DNA of 64,000 nucleotides from Leuctra nigra (GCA_934045905.1 OW203765.1:31777997-31841996); one strand, 5' to 3'; counted from the stretch's first letter, positions 41,811 through 53,975 are shown. Notes: generated by a model not told the origin, from the sequence alone. Program-made: numbers and translations.

Positions 41811-41936
41811 ATTGGGTACATGATAAGCTCGTTTCTGATACATTTTGTCAATTGCTTTACTGCTCTTTTAATTACAATGATTTTTGAATCACACCCCAAA
41901 ATAAAATAGATTACATTTGGTCACTTCTCTTTTACA

Positions 41937-42110
41937 GTATAAATAAATCGCCCGATATGAAGAAGGCCAAATGTGACCAAGAAGACCAAGAAGAGACGCA
42001 AGCCGTCTCACCGCCTATCTGCTCTCTCTGCTAAGATCATTCTATTATTGAGCAGATGGCCGTGAAGTTCCTGTTGAAAAGAAAGAGAACAAAATCTTAA
42101 CGCAACTCAT
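41937..42110 (+). other. Exon-like or pseudogene-like purine-rich block
   Basis: Preceded by a good acceptor (TTCTCTTTTACAG at 41937), but joined to exon 6 it would read GTA TAA, an immediate stop. A +1 frame contains TKKTKKRRKPSHRLSALSAK, a basic run reminiscent of ribosomal proteins, but I cannot identify one. It may be an alternative last exon, giving a short C-terminus, or a decayed retrocopy. Confidence 0.25.
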
Positions 42111-44066
42111 CCCCACGTGACTAGTTTGATGCCACGTTTGATCTGACTAGCCTGTAAGCCCACGAGGTATGCCATTTTATTTCCCAGGAAAAAAGGGGTT
42201 TCCTTTCAGTACAATTATCTTACTAGTGGTGTTGACTACAATAATGCGGTTTGTTTGTACTGAAGTGCATCACAAAAGATCGATCTAATGTAATTCATAT
42301 GAACTTTAGTAATGAAAATGGAGGCTCTGTGAATTACGAAGAAACATGGACTAAAGACAGATTATCAAGTTAAAATTTTCTGCTCTACTTGAATTTGAAC
42401 TTTTAAACATGGTTTCCATAATCGTGACATTTGACCTAAATTTGAAATTTAGAAAATTATAGGTCACGATTATACATACATTCATGTTTAAAAGTTGGAA
42501 AGATCATATTTTTTTCATATTCTGAGACTTTCGGTCATCTTTTGCCGTTGTAATTATTTTCATTTGGTCAAACTTAAACTTTGTACCCCCACCACTCCAA
42601 AGTGGGGGGGGGGGGGGGCGGGGTGATATTTCAGGCCTCCTTGGGCCATATAGAATAGTTTATATTTTAGTACAAGTATGCCAAGTCTGGTGATTTTATC
42701 ACTAAATGCACGATATTTGGTACACATTATTTTTATATATACACCCTCGTAATTATTCAAGGGGTGGGCATATTTTATATTTATGTGTGCCTACTTTGTA
42801 TTGTTTTACTTTAATTAAAACGATTTTTAAAGATTTTTAAATTCATCTTTATTCTATTGCAGATAAAATTTAAAATATTGCATATTTACACCCCCTAACT
42901 GCTCAGAGGGTGTACCTACTCCTAATTTCTCGAGGTTACTTTAAACATGAAACAAATATGATATAATGAATATAAATATTTTTTTCTATCGATTCAAGGC
43001 TCAGTACTTGATATCGCATCAAAATTGTGGAAGTTATTAAATTTATGAGGTTAAGAGTGAATAATTTGAACCACATAACAAATTTTGGTCAAAATTATAT
43101 TTTAATATATTATTTGGACTAAGTTATAATTTAAGGTGACAATAAATATTATTAAATATTTTTATAAAATTAAAAAAAAATCAAACATTAATAAAATTAA
43201 AAAAAAAATAATATTAAAAAATATTAATAAAAAAAAAAATATTTTATAAAAAAAAATTATAAAATTTTTTATACATTTTTTTGCATCCCATTATAATTTT
43301 TGGTAAATTGTAATTTTTTCATATATGATTTAGACCATATTACAATGTATGGCAATTTTAAGTGATATTAATATTTGTATTGTTCCTTGGAATTAACATT
43401 TAAAAAAATCATCCCCCTAACTTTGAACTCTTGCCACCCCATAACGGAGGTTGTGCGTTAGAAATATAAAACCAATATCATAACATGAATCTACGTAATT
43501 TTGATTGAGACCTCATAACTGGAAATCGCTCCATGAATATGGAAGATAGTAATTATAAGGCAGAGGGTTAACTTTTACCACCCCCTTACAAATTTTGTTC
43601 AATATCAGATTTTGTATATATTATTTGGACCTTTTTATAATTTATCGTGTGTTAATTGGCATCATATATTTGTACATTGCATAGTAATTATTATTTATAC
43701 GACAAACATCCCCAAAACTTTGCACCCCCACCATTCCCAAACGGGGGGGGGGAGTGATATTTCAGGCCTCCTCGGGTCATATCGAATAGTTTATTTTTCT
43801 GTACAAGTGTGCCAATTTTGGTGCATTTATCACAAAATGCGCGATTTTTAGGCTAATTAGCTCTAGAGCTAAATAATTTTAACTTGGTCTAAATTTTATA
43901 CTCTGACAAATTTAAAATGTACCATAAATTATAAGGGGATGCAAAAAAAATCACCCTTTACCTCATACTAACTTTCTTTCACATTTATGGAGTGATTTCA
44001 GGATATGAGCTCTAACTGCTAAGATATACTAAGGGCTGGTCTTTCAATACTCTGCTAAAGTCTCAA
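42111..44066. other. AT-rich sequence with one foldback and G-runs
   Basis: A small inverted repeat at 42398-42496 pairs AACTTTTAAACATG with CATGTTTAAAAGTT. Phrases such as GGCCTCCT(T/C)GGG(C/T)CATAT recur at 42632 and 43765, beside G-runs at 42603 and 43743, so a 1.1-kb segment is duplicated imperfectly. No gene is visible. Confidence 0.45.
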
Positions 44067-44253
44067 TAGACCAATTCAGAAATTATCTGGATGGCTCTGG
44101 ATTCTAATGAATTTCACATGCAGTATGATTTTCCAAGTGTGTATTCATATTGTAACCCATTGTTGTAAAACACTAATAGATATATGGAAAACCAAACTGC
44201 ACGTGAATTTATCTGGAAACCAGAGCAACCCAGATATTTTCTGAATTGGTCTA
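44067..44253. mobile_element. Palindromic MITE related to the 187-bp family
   Basis: TAGACCAATTCAGAAATTAT at the left and ATATTTTCTGAATTGGTCTA at the right form a hairpin with TGTAACCCATTGTTG in the loop, a word shared with the MITE at 17847. The flanks are AA and TT, as in the other copies. Confidence 0.65.
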
Positions 44254-44289
44254 TTAGCTGTGAACAGTTACCTATAGTAGTCAGTTAGG

Positions 44290-47200
44290 TGAAAAATTAG
44301 GGGTTTGATGATAAACATGTAAAAATTTCAGCATATACTCAGAAAAACTAGCTTATCAACATAGGCTACGGTGCATATCGAATTTTTTCATATTTGGGGG
44401 GGTAGAGGGGGTCAAAATTTTATTTTCAATATTGAAATAAAAATGGCGGAGTTGGTGATAGCAACTCAAAACTTTCACAAAATCCTCATTAAACTCATCT
44501 TATAATAATGTGCCTTTGTGCATGGAAATATTCTCATTATTTTGGGGTGGATGGGGGGTAGACGATATTTTTAATTGTTGGCATAAACACTAGGGGTTTG
44601 ATGATAAATTTGTAAAAATGTCATTATATACTCAGCAAAAGTAGCTTATCAACATAGGCTACGGTGCATATCAAATTTTTTCATATTTGGGGGGGGGGGG
44701 CAAGGGGGGTCAAATTTTTATTATCAATATTAAAATAAAAATGGCGGAGTTGGTGATAGCAACTCAAAACATTCACAAAATCCTCATTAAACTTATCTTA
44801 TAATAATGTGCCTTTGTGCATGAAAATATTCTCATTTTTTGGGGGGGACGGGGGATATTTTTAATTGTTGGCATACAAATTAGGGATTTAATGATAAACC
44901 CGTAAAAATTTTACCCCATACTCAGCAAAAATGCTCATTAACATAGGCTACGGTGCATATCAAATTTTTTCATATTTGGGGGGGGTAGGGGTGGTTTAAT
45001 TTTGATTTTCAATATTAGAATAAAAATGTCGGAGTATTTGATAGAAATCTATAACGATAAAAAAATACTCTATATTCGACCAAAAAAGCTACAGTGAGAA
45101 CTCTAGCGGTAGAAGTTGACACTACCGACAGGAGGACAGAATGTATTTCCCATACGAAGCGTGCTAAATGTAGATAGGTCTACATCCGACACTATTATAA
45201 ATATAAACCTCAAGTTCATAGGGAATGAAGAAAACATTACGCTTGTTCGATTTGTCACCTCAGAATTTTTCTCCGAGTTCAAATTACGGTGCAATCGTGT
45301 TTCAAACATGAAATGTTTCAGCCGGCTTCAGCCAATGAGAGGACAGGAAACGGATACTCAAACCATTCACGGCACTCTATCACCTGAATTCACTTGATTT
45401 TGAAAGTCATTTATTAATTATCAACGGCTTATAATCAAGAAACCAACATTATTATTTGTACATATATTCATAATAGTACTTAGTGTCGTATTGAAAGTGA
45501 CGTCATAGATCTGAATATCCTGCAAAATGCGTGATTTTGAACCATGTTTTGCCGTAAGAAACCAAGTAGGCTTGGAACTGAATCCTCCTCTCAGCGGCCA
45601 TAACACAGCGTCCGCAGCGCCATCTCTTATCACTTTTTTGGACGAATACTCATCTTATAATAATGGGTCATTTTGAATGAAAATGTTTTCAATAATTTGG
45701 GGGGTGGGGGGGGGGGGGGGGGTAGACGATACTTTTAATTGTTGGTATAAACATTAGGGGTTTGATGATAAATCTCTAAAAATTTCCCCATATACTCAGA
45801 AAAACTAGCTAACCAACATAGGCTACGGTGCATATCAAATTTTTACATTTTTGTGGGGGTAGGGGGGGTAATTTTTTTATTTTTAATATTAGAATAAAAA
45901 TGGCGGAGTTAGTGATAGAAACTCAAAACTATCACAGGATACTCTTTATACTCAACTTATAATGATAGGGCTTTCAGCATGAAAATAAATTCAATATTTT
46001 GGGTTGGAGGGGGGTAGACGATATTTTTAATTGTTGTGATAAACACTAGGAGTTAGATAACAAATTTTGAAAAAATTTCACCTTGTACTCAGAAAAACTA
46101 GCTTATCAACATTGGCTACGGTGCATAACGAATAAGTTCATATTTGAAGGGTGGGGTGAGTCAAATTTTGATTTTCAATATTATAATAAAAATGGCGGAG
46201 TTAATGATGGAAACATACAATTTTTACAAAACACTCGTTTACCTCATCTTATAATAATCGACCCTTGTGCAGGATTTTTTTGTAAGTTTCCGCCATTTTT
46301 ATTGCAACAACGAAAATAAAAATTGAACCCCCATTACCCCCCAAATATGAAAAAAATTGATATGCACCGTAGCCTATGTTAATGAGCTAGTTTTTCTGAG
46401 TATATGGTGAAATTTTTAGAGGTTTATCTTCAAACCCCTAATGTTTATACCAACAATTAAAAATATCGTCTACCCCCCTCCCCCCCCTAAATTATTGAAA
46501 AAAACTTCATTCAAAATGACCCATTATTATAAGATGAGTATATAGAGTATTTTGTAAACTTTATAAATTTCTATCATTAACTCCGACATTTTTATTCTAA
46601 TATTGAAAATCAAAATTAAACCACCCCTACCCCCCCAAATATGAAAACATTTGATATGCACCGTAGCCTATGTTAAGAGCTTGTTGTGCTGAGTATGGGG
46701 TAAAATTTTTACGGGTTTATCATTAAACCCCTAATTTGTATGCCAAAAATTAAAAATATCGTCTACCCCCCCAACCACCCAAAAATATTGGAAATAATGT
46801 CATGCACAATAGCCTATTATTATAAAATGAGTTTAATGAGGATTTTGTGAAAGTTTTGAGTTTCTATCACCAGCTCTGCCATTTTTATTATTATATAGAA
46901 AATAAAAATTTGACCCCCCCAACCCCCAAAAATATGAAAAAATTTGATATGCACCGTAGCCTATGTTGATAAGCTACTTTTGCTGAGTATATGGTGAAGT
47001 TTTTACAAGTTCATCATCAAACCCCTAGTGTTTATGCCAACAATTAAAAATATCGTCCACCCCCCCTCTTCCCCCCCCCCCCCAAATAATGTGAATATTT
47101 TCATGCACAAAGGCACATTATTATAAGATGAGTTTAATGAGGATTTTGTGAAAGTTTTGAGTTGCTATCACCATCTTCGCCATTTTTATTCTAATATTGA

Positions 47201-47335
47201 AAGTTAAATTTTGACCCCCCCTACCCCCCCAAAATATGAAAAAATTTGATATGCACCGTAGCCTATGTTGATAAGCTAGTTTTTCTGAGTATATGGTAAA
47301 ATTTTTACAAGTTTATCATCAAACCCCTAATTGTG
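44290..47335. repeat. Inverted array of a 290-bp satellite
   Basis: Plus-strand units start near 44297, 44589, 44880, 45755 and 46049, each with TTTGATGATAAA, TACTCAG(A/C)AAAA, ACATAGGCTACGGTGCATAT and AAAAATGGCGGAGTT. From about 46320 the reverse complement follows with four units (ATATGCACCGTAGCCTATGT near 46359, 46654, 46950 and 47251). The turn is near 46310. Each unit contains two G-rich or C-rich runs. The third and fourth forward units are separated by a single-copy island. Confidence 0.8.
45085..45640. other. Single-copy island inside the satellite
   Basis: Satellite text breaks off at CTATATTCGACCAAAAAAGC and resumes after CACTTTTTTGGACGAATACT. The 0.55 kb between is less repetitive and GC-richer, with CCAATGAGAGGACAGG, AGTGACGTCATAG and CAGCGCCATCTCTTATC. 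Short frames on both strands are unconvincing. It may be a promoter-like host fragment or an unknown element. Confidence 0.4.
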
Positions 47336-47509
47336 ACCTAAAATTGATCTAACAACTGTATACTATTAGTACAAAATTCTGTCATTCAATTGGTTGTTGC
47401 CATGACAATACAGTCGTGGCCCTATGGTTTTCCGTAGGATCGTCGTGAAGGGAGAGTGCCTTCTACCTCACTAAATAGTAAATACATATGTATGTGCATA
47501 TGTATACAT

Positions 47510-47765
47510 ACCGCGTGGCTCAATAAAAACGCACAATTGGAAAGACATCGCTGTGACGAAACTACTGAACAAATCGGTCTGAAAAGTTCACATAATATAA
47601 ACAACATACTAAGGTTTAATGTGTGAAAGTTTGAAATACATAACTTTTGTAGGAAAATAGTTACAGCTGCTAGAATTTGGTTGTCGAAAAATCAATAATA
47701 CGCGTGCACAAATAGCGCGTGTTCAGAAAACGTCAATTGGCCGGGACGCTGTTTCTTCAAAAACA
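47510..47765 (+). repeat. Second copy of the ACCGCGTGGCTCAATAAAAA repeat
   Basis: Collinear with 14326-14542 but longer to the right (ACGCTGTTTCTTCAAAAAC). The 3' boundary is uncertain. Confidence 0.55.
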
Positions 47766-48157
47766 CTAAGGATATCAAGCTGAAAATTTCAAATATTATT
47801 CAAAATATATTGCTATCAATTGTGTAAAAATTTCAATCCATTTGGATCATTGGAACAAAAATCTAGTGGAGCGGTCGCTCCACCCAGCCAAGTTGTACCG
47901 TACACTCACACTCACTCAACATACCGTAAATGCCTAATAAACTGAGGAGCAGACCAAACACTTTTACTGTAAGCAACAACATGGCATTTTCAGCCTACTG
48001 GATCTTAAAATTGGAAAATCTCACATTGTTGCAAAATATCTTAATTTCGAGCTATGGCCCACCCCAGCCCATATACCAAATTTGGGAACAACAGGTTATG
48101 CCATTTGCGAGCTAGAGGGCCGTGAAAACAGTGAAATTACACCCAATTTAAAAGCTA

Positions 48158-48475
48158 AAGTTCGTTCACGATAAGAATATCACTGACGTTTTAGTCGATC
48201 ACGTCGTTCATTGGTCAGTCACTTGAACACTGCCCTGTCAATGACAAGACTTTCTTCTTTGTATTATTGAAATTGTATAAATTATGTCAAATACACAATT
48301 TTAATAGTAGTAACTATTATAAAAATTCAATAAAATTGATTTATTTTTATCTACAGCCGTATTATACATATTTTTTGATTATTATATTGATATTTACATG
48401 TTTAGGTATACGTTCACTTGACTACGGTAGTACACGCCGCCATTACGGCTTGCTATTCTAATCGTGAATGAACTT
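48158..48475. mobile_element. TA-flanked MITE (Tc1/mariner-type target)
   Basis: AAGTTCGTTCACGATAAGAA and TTCTAATCGTGAATGAACTT are terminal inverted repeats. TA occurs on both sides (48156-48157, 48476-48477), while HLE-1 copy D reads AAAGCTATCTGATG with one TA. The interior is AT-rich and non-coding. Confidence 0.75.
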
Positions 48476-49040
48476 TATCTGATTATTCTCCTGGTCATGA
48501 AACGTCGCTATCACCGCCACAGCCTAAACGGCTCAACCGATCGATCTGAAATTTTTACCACATATGCACTTTTGGCCGCCATTTTGAAACCGGAAGTGAC
48601 GTCATATCTTAAAAACGGATAGACCTCTTGGGACGAAACTAGCGCCAAACGATTCGGACGGTCTTCTTAACGAAATATCAATAGTCGAAATAGAAATGTA
48701 CTTTTACCGAAACCGGAAATGACGTCATAAAAATGCAAAATCTGACTAAAATCATCTCTTATAACAATAACTACATATTCAGAAGGCTTATAATGTTACA
48801 TAACATTTTATAGATATAAATTTTAGGTAGCAGTGAAGTCAGCCGCCATTTTGAAAACCGGAAGTGATGCCATAACTCGAGAACGGCTGGACCAATTGGA
48901 ACGAAACTTGCGCTATACTTTATAGCATATCATTTATGGCATATACAAAGTAACAAGCACAACTTTTCTTAGCAGCCAAATCAAAAAGGCGTTTTTTTAA
49001 AAGGAATTATATAATTCCTTTGGTGCCACAATATATATTA

Positions 49041-49951
49041 CTAGGAAAACGCTCTGTGTAACGCGTTGATGAGCGAGCACGGACACGCGCAACACCTCGA
49101 ACCGAAATTATGTCTATCGAAAATATCATTAAAAGCCAATAATTCTTGAATTTCGTCAGACTCAAGTATAAAAATCTCAAAATTGTCCTAAAACATTAGT
49201 CCCAATAACCATGCAAAGCTTGAACCTTTTGAACCTTTCTGATTAAACTGTTCCTTGTTAATATTCAAAAATCACAGGATCTCTTAAAAAAATAGACCTG
49301 GGACCACTCATATGATATTATTGTGTGTACTTACACAATATTAGATCGATCTGTTGAATGGTCATATCAGTTTCATACGTTTGAAAGTTTCTACTCTAAC
49401 TACCTTGGAACTATAAAGAGTCGAAGTAACCGGGATCAACATTTTCGAGAAATTTGACAGCCAACAAGCAAAATGTCCGTAAAACGTCAATAACTTTTGG
49501 ATTTAAACATAGATTAGTCTGAAAATTGTCAAAAATGCAGATAATGTTAGTCCCAATGACCATGCAAAGTTTTAAGTTGATCAGTCATACAGTTCAAGTT
49601 TAAATTTAAAAAATGACATAAAAGATTTTTTTAAATTTTAACCAATGAGAGGATTTGGCTGAAACTTTGTAAGATTGGGAACAATGTTGGTCGCCATGAC
49701 TTGTCAAAATTTCAAATTGATCGGAACTACCAATCGAAAGATATTTTTTTTAAAATTTGAACCAATCACATGAGCCCGTTCAAAAACGATCCCAGGGACC
49801 GCATAGATTACGTTAGTATATGTGCAAAATTTCAGATCGATTGGTTGTGCCGTTTGACCTGGGCAGTGAACACAAAAAAAAAAAAAAAAAAACAAACACA
49901 CAGAGAAAGTTCCGTAAGAGTACCGTGGTGACGCTCGCTACGCTCGCTCAA
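49041..49951 (+). mobile_element. HLE-2 copy with reconstructable empty site (911 bp)
   Basis: Starts CTAGGAAAACGCTCTGTGTA and ends ACGCTCGCTACGCTCGCTCAA minus its first base. Left flank ATATATATTA plus right flank CAAATTGTAAGAATAAACT reproduces the HLE-1 sequence seen in copy C (ATATGTGTTACAAGTTGTG). No target base is duplicated. Interior modules and the poly-A before the tip match the copy at 20104. Confidence 0.8.
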
Positions 49952-50820
49952 CAAATTGTAAGAATAAACTGAAAAAGGAATGATATCCCCATAAAAAACA
50001 CTCCGTGTAAAAATACCAGCCAAGTCTCCTCAACTAAAAAAATAGGTGAAATCTAAAAATTCAGCACTGAAAAGTAGTGATATCAAAAATAGGCCAAGTC
50101 AAAACTTTTCAAAAAATACTTGGCGCATCGTTTTTCTAGGGGATTATAGGTATATTTTATGTATAGATGAGTACCTATATTTGATTACCGACCTACTTCC
50201 ATACTATTTATATGAACGATGCGCCAAGTAATTTTTGACAAGTTTTGACTTGGCCTATTTTTGATATCACTACTTTTCAGTGCTGAATTTTTAGATTTCA
50301 CCTATTTTTTTTAGTTGAGGAGACTTGGCTAGTATTTTTACACGGAGTGTTTTTTATGGGTTGTGGTTTCTTGAAGTTGAGCTTAAAAGCAGAGGTATAA
50401 TTTCACAAGGTTCCTTACACAAAATAATTTCAAAACATGAAATAATCTCCCAATCAAGATAGTGGTCGTCTCGTTGAAGTAGACTAGATGTTAAAGCGAC
50501 AAAGTTGTTGAGAATGAATTGCTGATTATGCAATGTAGCCCACTTTTTAGATTTTTTTAATATAATATAGTAGGTACGTACCATCACACAGTAGCTAACG
50601 TCTTCCAATCTAGCCAATGTTACTCTCACTGTTGCATTGCTTCTGTAAAAAACAGAAAGAAAAGATTATTTCAATAGGATTCAGACGTGAGTTGTGCATC
50701 GCATTACGTCAGTCAGTCAGTCAATCCATGTACTGCGAATAAGATACACTTAGCAGCTGTTTGTAGATTTGAAACCATATTTTATTTGTCTAATATCCGA
50801 TCCGTCCAAAATCAATAGTA

Positions 50821-50958
50821 AGCCAAGACGTACTGTACACTCACACTCACTCAACATACCGTAAATGCCTAATAAACTGAGGAGCAGACCAAACACTTTT
50901 ACTGTAAGCAACATGGCTTTCGGCCTACTGGATCTTAAAATTGGGAAATCTCACATTG
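50821..50958 (+). mobile_element. HLE-1 copy J, 5' fragment
   Basis: Starts AGCCAAGACGTACTGTACAC and matches the copy C/D/F subfamily through GGGAAATCTCACATTG, where it stops at the SINE tail. The first 20 bp with the palindrome are missing. Confidence 0.7.
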
Positions 50959-51850
50959 AGAATGTAGGTTTCTGTGGAAAACTTCCATGGAGTCAGGATG
51001 ATAAGAATGGATGTGTTGTGAAAAATATCGCGACCGAACCGGGGCTCGAACCCGGGACGCGTCTTTCCATACCCTAATCGAGCCCAACTCATTGATTTGA
51101 AAATTTGCATTTTACTCGCATTTAACGCCGAATCTATTTGGTTTAACCCAACATTATTCTAACACTCCATTCATAATGAAGCAGCTAAGTGCAATATTCT
51201 CCGCAATATTGGAAGTTTTACTCACGTAATTGTTGACAGTTTGTAAGTAAAGAACATTGTTCGGAAAGTAGATTTAAACACTTTATAAGAAGATACAAAT
51301 TTCTCGATGTCAAAATTCGTACACGAGACAAAAATGCAGAGGATTATAAGCAAGGCAAAACAAAATGAGCAGAAGAGGTTGGTTTTAATCAATAATTATA
51401 ATAATCATGAATATTAAATTATGACCAATATTTCAGGTCAACACCATAAGCATACGCAAAAGTACGATATACATACCCCAGGTATCTACTTTTGGACTTC
51501 GCTTTAATACCAACGAATGTTTAGATCATACTAGATTCTCTAATATTGTCGGCTAGGTTTATTGTAGGTACAATATATACGAATTTAAGATGGTGTTAAT
51601 GAGTGTTTTTGTGTTACAAAACAGGTACAAGGTGCTTATGTGCTTAGGTAACTAACAAAGGTACTAAGAATTGACAGTAGGAAGTCATTTGAAGGACGAC
51701 ATAAAATAATTTGAATTGCTAGAAAATATTTTGTTCAGTACTTTAGTCTCTAAACAGTAGTATTGAGTTGGGCTCGATTAGGGTATGGAAAGACGCACCC
51801 GGGACCTCTCACTTGCCGGGCGAGAGTTCTACCAACTGGGCTACCCGGTC
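50959..51850 (-). mobile_element. tRNA-like SINE split by a TIR element
   Basis: The tRNA-like head on the minus strand is 51806-51850 continued by 51032-51058: acceptor GACCGGG/TTCGGTC (7 pairs, two G-U), anticodon stem CTCGC/GTGAG, T arm CCGGG-TTCGAGC-CCCGG. The anticodon loop lacks U33 and the D stem is weak, so this is not a working tRNA. The tail CACAACACATCCATTC lies at 50959-51030. The insertion 51059-51796 breaks the T stem. Confidence 0.6.
51059..51796. mobile_element. 738-bp element with 33-bp TIRs and 9-bp duplication
   Basis: Perfect 33-bp terminal inverted repeats begin GCGTCTTTCCATACCCTAAT and end with the complement. ACCCGGGAC occurs at 51050-51058 and 51797-51805. A 9-bp duplication suggests a Mutator-like (MULE) element, but TIRs this short are unusual for MULEs. 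The interior has no transposase. Perfect TIRs suggest a recent insertion. Confidence 0.8.
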
Positions 51851-52127
51851 GGACTAACGGACATTCGACTGATGAGGGTCAGTATTTAGTCTAAGGTCAG
51901 AGTCAGAGATCTCATAGGAGAATGGAATGAAGGTAGAGAATGCTCACTATACGAACTGCCTATTTAGCAACAACGGCACGTGTATACCTACATTTTAAAG
52001 CCGCACACACTTGAATCATTTAATTTTTCAAATTTTTTACTTATGAATAGGTACTCTTGTATTCATTAGCTCATCTGGTACTCTGGCATTTGGAAACTCA
52101 TATGAAATAGTTTTACCAAAATAATAA
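51851..52127. other. Short unassigned stretch
   Basis: Nothing recognised between the SINE head and the HLE-2 tip. Confidence 0.4.
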
Positions 52128-52493
52128 CTAGGAAAACGCTGAGAGAAACGCGTTGAAGAGCGAGCATCGAAATGGTCCACAACTAAAACCAAACTAGCCA
52201 CCGGCAACTACCTGTCTTGCCCTCATGTAAACGGGTAGATGCGACTCCCGCTAGGGAAGGTGGTCAACACAATGACACAGACCGGATATCAGGAACAATA
52301 CCTGAGACTATGAATAGGTCATGGAAAAGAATGTACTGTCTAAGTAGCAAATATAATACAAGTCAGTATCTAACTAATAATGATTCGTTACAACCAATAG
52401 ACCACTTTAAAAATGATCAATGTGGCTCTGCTTTTTAACAAAAATCATATGCAGTTTGATTTCCAGGTCCCCTTAATGGGTTTCAACAATGGG

Positions 52494-52897
52494 CACCGAG
52501 TGTTCAAACCCCCAGCGCCACGAGTGAAAGAAATAAGCAACATTTGTGGGAATGATCTTCAACTGTTTCATTTCTCATTGGCCGTGACCTAGTAACCGAT
52601 CAATGTCAACAAATGTACTCAAAATATTTCGGAATCAGAACCAAGTCGCGCAAATTACTATTGTGATCAGATTCAGTGAAATTGTGAACACTTTATTGTC
52701 AATATTTTGTAGGCGAATAAACATTAGATAAACTTGTGTAAATTTTAAGGAGTGATAATGCGTGGTATGTGCAGCAACATAACGTATAACTGCAGCGACT
52801 TAGACGCCTTGCCAAAGGTAAGCTTCCTCACAGCTTAGGTGGCTCGGTCTGTACTTTTTGCAGCGCTATCTGTAGTCTAAACACGCTGCCTATAGAG
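52494..52897 (+). other. Captured 5' gene-like fragment in a MITE loop
   Basis: The fragment has promoter-like, GC-richer sequence, then ATG at 52758. That opens 20 codons (MRGMCSNITYNCSDLDA, then LPK) ending at a good donor, AAG/GTAAGC at 52817, followed by 80 bp of intron-like text. It contains no transposon tips. This looks like genomic capture of a first exon, but a short unknown insertion element is possible. Confidence 0.35.
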
Positions 52898-53499
52898 TAA
52901 CCCATTACAAGGGGACCTGGAAATCAGTGGCGTGCCGTGCAAAATAAGGCAAGGGAAGCAAATTGCTGGGAAACGAATTTGTCATCACCAGGAGGGGGGG
53001 TCTGGGGGGCTTGCCCCCAGTTTTTGCCCCGCAGGGAATTTTTTGAATTTTGACTATTTTAAAATGGCTAAAAACGATTTGGAATGTATCTCGCTGAAAG
53101 ATATATGGGATATCTGAGGAATATCTGATCAAGTTCTTCGTGACTTAAAATTGAAAAATTTGTATTTTATGAAAGAAATAGAAATCAAGTACATACAGAT
53201 TATATTTTTCCTTTATTTAATATAATTTTAATCGTTGGCAAAGTAATCTTGCTGTATTAATATTTATTTGCTTAAATATAAAAGAATTAGATGTTAGGTA
53301 CAACGTTCATTCATTCATACATTCATTCGCAAGATGGCTTCTGTACCTATAAACAAATAAGTAATTACTCTCTTGCCGCAATAATTGTTACCATTGCATT
53401 GCTGGTCCAAGATTAATATATTTTGTAATTGAATATTATATAAAATATTAAAAAACGGTTTAGATACTGTGAGATTATGGACAAAAATGCTTCTCTTAT

Positions 53500-53975
53500 C
53501 TTGCCAAATAAATTGCACAATGAATAATCATATTAGAACAATCTAATTAGATAATTCAACCATAGAGATTCTCTATGATTCAACAAAATGTTTGGCACAA
53601 AAAATACTCGAATTAGAACAATCTAAGTAATTTGACCAAATAAATGACACAATGAATAATCATAAGATAGATCTAAGAATTCAACTACATGTTTGGCACA
53701 ATGAATATTTGTATTAGAACAATCTAAGTAATAATAATTCAACAAAATGTTTGGCACAAAAAATACTCGTATTGGAACAATGTAGTTGGTTATTCAACAA
53801 AATGTTTGGCACAATGAATTTAACAAAATGTTTGGCACAATGAATAATCATGGATCAATCTAAGTAATTCAAAAAATGGCATGGCACAGTATTCATATTA
53901 AATCACTCTCCGTATTTAAACAAATGACACAGTAGGTAAATACTCATCAATCTAAGTAATAGAGAAATGTGACAC
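53500..53975. repeat. Degenerate repeats downstream of the hAT transposase
   Basis: AACAAAATGTTTGGCACAA and TAGAACAATCTAAGTAAT recur about six to eight times with irregular spacing of roughly 50-65 bp. Repeated motifs near the ends of hAT elements can bind transposase; that role is inference here. Confidence 0.65.

Larger units (their letters stand above)
47862..50360 (+). mobile_element. HLE-1 copy F with two nested insertions
   Basis: TCTAGTGGAGCGGTCGCTCC after A; ends ATGGG before T. The 3' hairpin is 49987-50360. Modules lie near 48578, 48713 and 48845. A TA-flanked MITE (48158-48475) and an HLE-2 element (49041-49951) are inserted. Removing them restores collinearity with copies C and D, which gives the relative order of events. 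Confidence 0.8.
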
